From: Chlorobiota bacterium
GTDB taxonomy: Bacteria > Bacteroidota > Ignavibacteria > SZUA-365 > JAADGX01
Length of the DNA: 10,376 nt
Reading direction: 5' to 3'
Assembly (NCBI GenBank): GCA_013152135.1
Contig: JAADGX010000173.1
Coordinates: 1-10,376, forward strand
Made by a program: the position numbers and the translations under genes. Shown piece after piece: positions 6,337 through 10,376 of this stretch. Below the pieces are notes generated by a model. That model did no database searches and was not told where the DNA came from. It saw nothing but the letters and a program-made list of their open reading frames with translations. Each line of letters starts with the position of its first letter. Position 1 is the stretch's first letter.

Positions 6337-7308
6337 ATGAAAAGCACATCATCGTGGTGGAAATACCTGCTCTTTGTGTGGATCGCGGTTTGGAGCGCGG
6401 TCGGGATTGTTCTTCCCATCGCTGGAAATCTGGCCGACCTTGCGTATCTCAAGCAAGTGAACGCCCCCGGGGAAATCCAGATCAAGGTTGATATCGATCA
6501 CAATCTGCCGGCGGAGTTCGACCCGGAAGAAGGCATGTTCGTATTCCAGGGCACGGACGGCGGCGGCAGAAAAGCGACATTTTATGTTCCTTCCAAGCCC
6601 GAGGGATTCGACCAGGCACGGTCGCTGCTGGTGGAGGCCCGTTACGACGAGGATCGTCACGGCGTACGTGTCTGCCAGGTCGTGGACGTGGATCCCGGTT
6701 TGACCCTGCCTTACATTCCGGGGTTGGGGGAGCGGGCGCGGATTATCTTTTTCCACGTTCCCATGGCCTGGATGACCGTTATCGCGTTTCTCGTGTCGAT
6801 GTGGTACGGTATCGCGTACCTTCGCAAACATGATCTCGAAGATGACATGAAATCGGCCAACGCGGCGGGTCTCGGCTTGCTGTTCTGCCTGCTGGCAACC
6901 ATCACGGGCTCCATCTGGGCGAAGTTCAACTGGGGTTCGTTCTGGAACTGGGATCCTCGGGAGACCTCGATTTTCGTACTCCTGCTCATTTACGGTGCCT
7001 TCTTCGCCCTGCGGTCGGCCATCGAGGTGGAGGAAAAGCGCGCGCGCCTTTCGGCCGTGTACACCATCCTCGCCTTCGTAACGGTCCCGTTTTTCATTTT
7101 CATCATGCCGCGTATTTTGCCCGGCCTGCATCCCGGTTCCGCCGATGATACGTCCGGCGGCCCGGTCATGAGCTCGGGTGGACTGAACGCCGTCATGCGC
7201 GTCATCCTGTACTCGCTGCTGGCCGGGTTCATCGTGTTGTTCGCCTGGCTGATGAACGTGCGGAATCGCGTCTCGCGCCTGCTCGTACGTACCGGCATTG
7301 AGGCTTGA
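6337..7308 (+). CDS. ccmC: Cytochrome c maturation protein CcmC with an inserted CcmE-like periplasmic domain
   Basis: CcmC is the heme-handling membrane protein that attaches heme to CcmE. This one has 323 residues, against about 245 in E. coli. Helix 1 spans about residues 10-28. The first conserved heme-ligand histidine is H140 (FFHVPMAW), the tryptophan-rich WWD loop is at 191-207 (GSIWAKFNWGSFWNWDP), and the second ligand histidine is H265 (LPGLHPGS). Normally fewer than 20 residues separate helix 1 from the first histidine, but here there are about 110. Residues about 31-120 are an added periplasmic domain whose central part (EFDPEEGMFVF onward) aligns with the CcmE of the same operon. 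The insert has no His or Cys at the heme-binding position of CcmE (Asp is there), although C113 is nearby. The core CcmC call is firm. The origin of the insert is inference. The start directly follows the ccmB stop, with GGAAAG 5 bases before it. Confidence 0.92.
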   Translation: MKSTSSWWKYLLFVWIAVWSAVGIVLPIAGNLADLAYLKQVNAPGEIQIKVDIDHNLPAEFDPEEGMFVFQGTDGGGRKATFYVPSKPEGFDQARSLLVEARYDEDRHGVRVCQVVDVDPGLTLPYIPGLGERARIIFFHVPMAWMTVIAFLVSMWYGIAYLRKHDLEDDMKSANAAGLGLLFCLLATITGSIWAKFNWGSFWNWDPRETSIFVLLLIYGAFFALRSAIEVEEKRARLSAVYTILAFVTVPFFIFIMPRILPGLHPGSADDTSGGPVMSSGGLNAVMRVILYSLLAGFIVLFAWLMNVRNRVSRLLVRTGIEA

Positions 7309-7339
7309 TTCTCCACGGGGGAAATGATAGATTGAAATC

Positions 7340-7351
7340 ATGAATATTCAT
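7340..7351. repeat. Perfect palindrome ATGAATATTCAT
   Basis: A 12-bp perfect palindrome sits in the 60-bp gap between ccmC and ccmD, within a locally AT-rich patch (about 7319-7370). No clear promoter or terminator accompanies it. It could be a weak operator or processing site, or chance. Confidence 0.3.
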
Positions 7352-7368
7352 CGATTCCGGATATTGCC

Positions 7369-7497
7369 ATGTATGAATTTTTAAGCGCGAACTCGCTGTA
7401 CGTGGTCCTGGTGATTGTTTTGGTCATCTGGACCGGGTTTTTTTTCTACCTGTTTCGACTGGACAGAAAATTGAGCAAGATTGAAGAACAACGGTAA
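7369..7497 (+). CDS. ccmD: CcmD family small membrane protein
   Basis: This 42-residue protein has one hydrophobic helix (residues about 9-29) followed by a basic and charged cytoplasmic tail (RLDRKLSKIEEQR). That matches the length and layout of CcmD, the small subunit that helps release holo-CcmE from the CcmABCD complex. Its position between ccmC and ccmE is the canonical one. CcmD proteins are too short for strong family motifs, so context carries much of the call. The Shine-Dalgarno is weak (GGA 7 bases before the ATG). Confidence 0.85.
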   Translation: MYEFLSANSLYVVLVIVLVIWTGFFFYLFRLDRKLSKIEEQR

Positions 7498-7509
7498 ACG
7501 GAGATAGAT

Positions 7510-7899
7510 ATGAAACCGAGATATATCATCGGAGGAATAATTATCGTCGTATTCCTCGTCGTTGCCGGCGTCAGTCTCATGACCGACTCCGTGCAATACG
7601 CCAACCTGGCCGAAGCCAAGCGCCTGAACAAGATTGTCCAGGTCAAAGGCGAATGGGTCCAGGAAAAGGGAAGCGAATACGATCCCGCCAACAACACCTT
7701 CAAATTCTATATGCGGGACGACAACGGGGAAACCGCGTTGGTGACCCTGCACGGCCCCAAGCCGAACAATTTCGAAATCGCGACCAGCATCGTCGCCAAG
7801 GGCCGCTACAAAAACGGCCACTTCGAGGCGACGTACGTGCTGACCAAGTGTCCGAGCAAGTACGAGGAAACATCCGCTCCGGCACAACCGGGCTCGTGA
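7510..7899 (+). CDS. ccmE: Cytochrome c maturation heme chaperone CcmE, CxxxY variant
   Basis: This 129-residue protein has an N-terminal anchor helix (about residues 5-22) and a periplasmic OB-fold beta barrel (about 30-113). CcmE carries heme covalently from CcmC to CcmF. In classical CcmE the heme is bound by a histidine in HxxxY. Here the motif is CPSKY, with C114 (codon 7849-7851, TGT) in place of His, and Y118 retained. This CxxxY form is known from the System I* machinery of Desulfovibrio-type bacteria and archaea, where CcmH is missing. The tail after Y118 is short. A good ribosome binding site (GGAG, 7500-7503) sits 6 bases before the ATG, and ccmD ends 12 bases upstream. The identification is supported by position, length and fold pattern. 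Confidence 0.92.
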   Translation: MKPRYIIGGIIIVVFLVVAGVSLMTDSVQYANLAEAKRLNKIVQVKGEWVQEKGSEYDPANNTFKFYMRDDNGETALVTLHGPKPNNFEIATSIVAKGRYKNGHFEATYVLTKCPSKYEETSAPAQPGS

Positions 7900-7934
7900 T
7901 TTCACTCCCGCACCTGTAACGAAAGGACATACAT

Positions 7935-10376
7935 ATGTACGATTTTATTGGCACCCTCGGGCGAGCGGCGATCATTACCGGATTCATCGCCTCCGCCGTG
8001 GCCGTTTTCGCGTACTTGCGATCATTTACAAAGCCGGATGCCGTGAAACTCGGGCGAGGCGGGTACCATATCATGGCCGTCAGTGTCATGGTTGCCTCGG
8101 CGGCGCTCCTGATTCTCATTGTCAAGCACCAGTTTCAGTTTCATTACGTTTGGTCATACAGCTCCCGCGACCTGCCGCTCGGCTTGCTGATGTCCACGTT
8201 CTTCGCCGGACAGGAAGGCAGTTTCCTCCTGTGGGCGCTCATGACCATCCTGATCGGTATCGTGCTCATGCCGTATACCGAAAAGCACGGCTATGAAAAA
8301 GAAGTGATGCCGATTTTTACACTCATCGGCAGTTTCCTTCTCCTGTTGACGATTACCAAGAACCCCTTCGCGCCCATCGATGCAGCAGTCATTCCCGCCG
8401 ACGGGAGGGGATTGAATCCGCTTCTTCAAAATTTCTGGATGCAGATTCATCCGCCGGTGCTCTTCGCCGGCTTTGCGGCGGTGTCCGTTCCCTTTGCATG
8501 GGCGGTGGGAGCGTTGATAAAGAAACAGCACCAGGAATGGGTTACGCGGGCGTTCCCCTGGGTGTTGGCCGGTTCCATGATTCTCGGCGCAGGCATCATG
8601 CTGGGCGGCTACTGGGCGTACGAGACCCTCGGTTGGGGCGGCTGGTGGGGATGGGACCCGGTGGAGAACTCTTCACTCCTTCCCTGGATTGTATGCACGG
8701 CACTCGTGCACTCGATGCTGGTGCAGAAACGTACGAAGGGGCTGGTGATGACGAACTACGTTCTCGCCATCGTCACCTTCGTCCTCGTGCTGTATTCCAC
8801 GTTCCTGACGCGAAGCGGCGTGCTCGGCGACGCTTCCGTACATTCGTTCGTCGATCCGGGCCGACTGCCGTACACGCTCCTGGTTTTGTTCATGTTCATG
8901 TTCATCGACATCGGGCATGCGCTCCTGTTCATCCGGTTCACGAAGTGGGGCAAGAATCTTTGGGAAAAATTCTCGGGTTTCCGGCGGTATGCACTGCTGT
9001 ACATTATCATCATCGGGCCGTCCATACCGGTGTTCGCCCAGATCAGCGGCGATCTCGTGCCCGTGTTTCACGACGCGCAGGCCGCGGCGGGTTCCATTGC
9101 AGGGTTCTTTCTCTTCCTGCTGGAAGTGGTCGCCCACGGCCTCAACATCTTGTCCTACCTGTGGATTCCCGCCCTGGTCTTCAAATTGGGACTGATCGTG
9201 TACACGTTCAGCGGACGTCTTCACTCGGAAACGGAGTTCCAGAGTTTCGAAATACTATCGCGTGAGACCTGGCTCGGAATCGCTTCGGCTGTTCTGCTCG
9301 GGTTGTCCGTGATCGTGATACTGGGAACGTCACTGCCGATCATCCCGCACATGATTATCGACGCGATAAACAGCGTACTGGGCATCTTCAGCAGCACGGC
9401 GACTCTTGGCAACACGGTGTCGGCGGAATTCTACGACGCCTTGACCTGGCCCATCGGCGTAGTCATCGGACTGCTCACCGGGTTTACCATCCTTCTGAAG
9501 TGGCGCGCGAATACCGGCGGGGAGATCTGGAAGAAAATGCGTATGGGGCTCTTGCTTTCCGTCGTGATCACTGCCGTCCTGATAGCCCTCGGAATCCAGA
9601 ATTTCATCATGATCTTGCTGACGTTCGCCGGCGTGTTTTCACTCGTGCTCAACGTGCAGGTGGGGGCGAAGATCCTGCGAGGCAACCCGCGCTTTACCGG
9701 TGCGTACGTCGCCCACATCGGGATCGCCATGATGCTGGTCGGGATCGTGACGTCGGGCTTTTACGGGCAAAAGACGATACTGGAGCTGGAGAAGAACAAG
9801 CCGCAGCAAGCCTACGGGTACGATATGACTTACATTGGTTATGAACCCTTCTACAACGGCGAGCGCTTTTACTTCCTGGTTCGGCTGGAAAAGGACGGGC
9901 GGGAGGTCACCGTTCTCAAACCCGTGATGTTCATGCATAATTACGGCGGTAGCGAATCCCTGAGCCGCAGTCCCGACATCGCCGAGTATATCCACAAGGA
10001 TATCTACCTCGAACCGCAGGCCCTGCTCCAGCCTGACAGCAAGAACGAGGGCGAAGCCGCCACGCTGGCCAAGGGGGAGAGCATGCAGGTCGGCGACTAT
10101 GAAATCACGTTCGAACGGTTCGACTTGAGCAGCATGGACCGGGAAGCCATGATGAAAGACGGCGGCGAGATGCGTATCGGGGGAATCTTCCGCGTCAAGA
10201 AGTACGGCGGCAAGGAGCAGGTGCTCAAGCCGTTCGTCATCACGACGCGCGACGGTATGGAATACGAACGCGCCTCGGTGAAAGACGGCGACCTGGAGAT
10301 CACGCTGGTGCGGATGAATGTCGACCAGGAAGATCCTTCGAAGTCGCACGCGGAAATCCGCACGCGGAATCCGCAG
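7935..10376 (+). CDS. ccmF: Cytochrome c heme lyase subunit CcmF (3' end outside window)
   Basis: An open frame of 814 codons starts at ATG 7935, with AAAGGA ideally spaced upstream, and reaches the window edge without a stop. CcmF takes heme from CcmE and attaches it to apocytochromes c in the periplasm. The WWD heme loop is at residues 227-241 (WAYETLGWGGWWGWDP). All four conserved histidines are present: H172 (QIHPPVLF), H259 (ALVHSML), H303 (SVHSFVDP) and H594 (YVAHIGIA). E. coli CcmF has about 650 residues, so this one is much longer. About 100 additional, mostly hydrophobic residues lie near 349-441, before the conserved SRE (442-444). The soluble C-terminal region, from about 620 to the edge, contains what looks like two copies of one beta module. 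Translation was done by eye along the whole frame. The downstream end and any ccmG or ccmH are out of view. Confidence 0.93.
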   Translation, partial: MYDFIGTLGRAAIITGFIASAVAVFAYLRSFTKPDAVKLGRGGYHIMAVSVMVASAALLILIVKHQFQFHYVWSYSSRDLPLGLLMSTFFAGQEGSFLLWALMTILIGIVLMPYTEKHGYEKEVMPIFTLIGSFLLLLTITKNPFAPIDAAVIPADGRGLNPLLQNFWMQIHPPVLFAGFAAVSVPFAWAVGALIKKQHQEWVTRAFPWVLAGSMILGAGIMLGGYWAYETLGWGGWWGWDPVENSSLLPWIVCTALVHSMLVQKRTKGLVMTNYVLAIVTFVLVLYSTFLTRSGVLGDASVHSFVDPGRLPYTLLVLFMFMFIDIGHALLFIRFTKWGKNLWEKFSGFRRYALLYIIIIGPSIPVFAQISGDLVPVFHDAQAAAGSIAGFFLFLLEVVAHGLNILSYLWIPALVFKLGLIVYTFSGRLHSETEFQSFEILSRETWLGIASAVLLGLSVIVILGTSLPIIPHMIIDAINSVLGIFSSTATLGNTVSAEFYDALTWPIGVVIGLLTGFTILLKWRANTGGEIWKKMRMGLLLSVVITAVLIALGIQNFIMILLTFAGVFSLVLNVQVGAKILRGNPRFTGAYVAHIGIAMMLVGIVTSGFYGQKTILELEKNKPQQAYGYDMTYIGYEPFYNGERFYFLVRLEKDGREVTVLKPVMFMHNYGGSESLSRSPDIAEYIHKDIYLEPQALLQPDSKNEGEAATLAKGESMQVGDYEITFERFDLSSMDREAMMKDGGEMRIGGIFRVKKYGGKEQVLKPFVITTRDGMEYERASVKDGDLEITLVRMNVDQEDPSKSHAEIRTRNPQ

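Noticed and set aside
6349..7341. A 330-codon minus-strand open frame opposite ccmC
   Set aside because: It mirrors ccmC in the antisense frame, is rich in His, Gln and Arg, and has no domain. The plus strand carries the HVP and WWD motifs.
8498..9265. A 255-codon plus-strand open frame inside ccmF
   Set aside because: The overlapping frame through 7935-10376 is open throughout and holds all CcmF motifs, so this is a frame shadow.
9639..10349. A 236-codon minus-strand open frame at the right end
   Set aside because: It is antisense to the CcmF C-terminal region, with no ribosome binding site or domain seen.
1..10376. CRISPR arrays, insertion sequences, tRNA or rRNA genes, phage genes
   Set aside because: No regularly spaced repeats, transposase motifs, terminal repeats or RNA-gene patterns were seen. 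The window looks like a conserved housekeeping locus.

Overview
The window (about 57% GC by eye) is a gene-dense bacterial segment. One gene on the minus strand (17-1141) is separated by a 264-bp divergent region from a long run of at least ten plus-strand genes that continues past the right edge. An outer-membrane BamD lipoprotein means a Gram-negative (diderm) cell. A secreted protease with a C-terminal FlgD/type-IX-like beta domain, the sequence style of CcmB/CcmC/CcmD, and mixed use of strong and absent Shine-Dalgarno sites suggest the wider FCB group (Bacteroidota relatives, Calditrichota, Zixibacteria and similar). This placement is inferred from style, and I cannot name a species.

Layout: (1) 17-1141, minus: a PLP-dependent cysteine synthase family enzyme with an unusual cysteine-rich tail. 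(2) 1142-1405: divergent intergenic region with a weak candidate promoter and inverted repeats. (3) 1406-4954, plus: an envelope block made of an unrecognised periplasmic tail-anchored protein, BamD, a hotdog acyl-CoA thioesterase and a secreted zinc metalloprotease; neighbouring genes abut or overlap by up to 8 bp. (4) 5009-10376, plus: a cytochrome c maturation (Ccm, System I) block in the order ccmA-ccmB-ccmC-ccmD-ccmE-ccmF, with ccmF cut by the window end. Only small gaps separate blocks 3 and 4, and I see no terminator, so they may form one transcript.

How the genes work together: CcmA (ATPase) and CcmB/CcmC/CcmD (membrane) load heme onto the periplasmic chaperone CcmE. CcmF then passes the heme to CXXCH motifs of apocytochromes c. 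CcmG and CcmH are not in the window.

The most notable signals are in the Ccm block. CcmE carries Cys114 where the classical heme-binding histidine should be (CPSKY, a CxxxY type). CcmC has about 95 extra residues in its first periplasmic loop, and these align with the beta-barrel domain of the CcmE encoded just downstream. CcmF has a roughly 100-residue extra membrane region and an apparently duplicated C-terminal periplasmic module. Together these point to a System I*-like Ccm machine with a rearranged heme-handling core.
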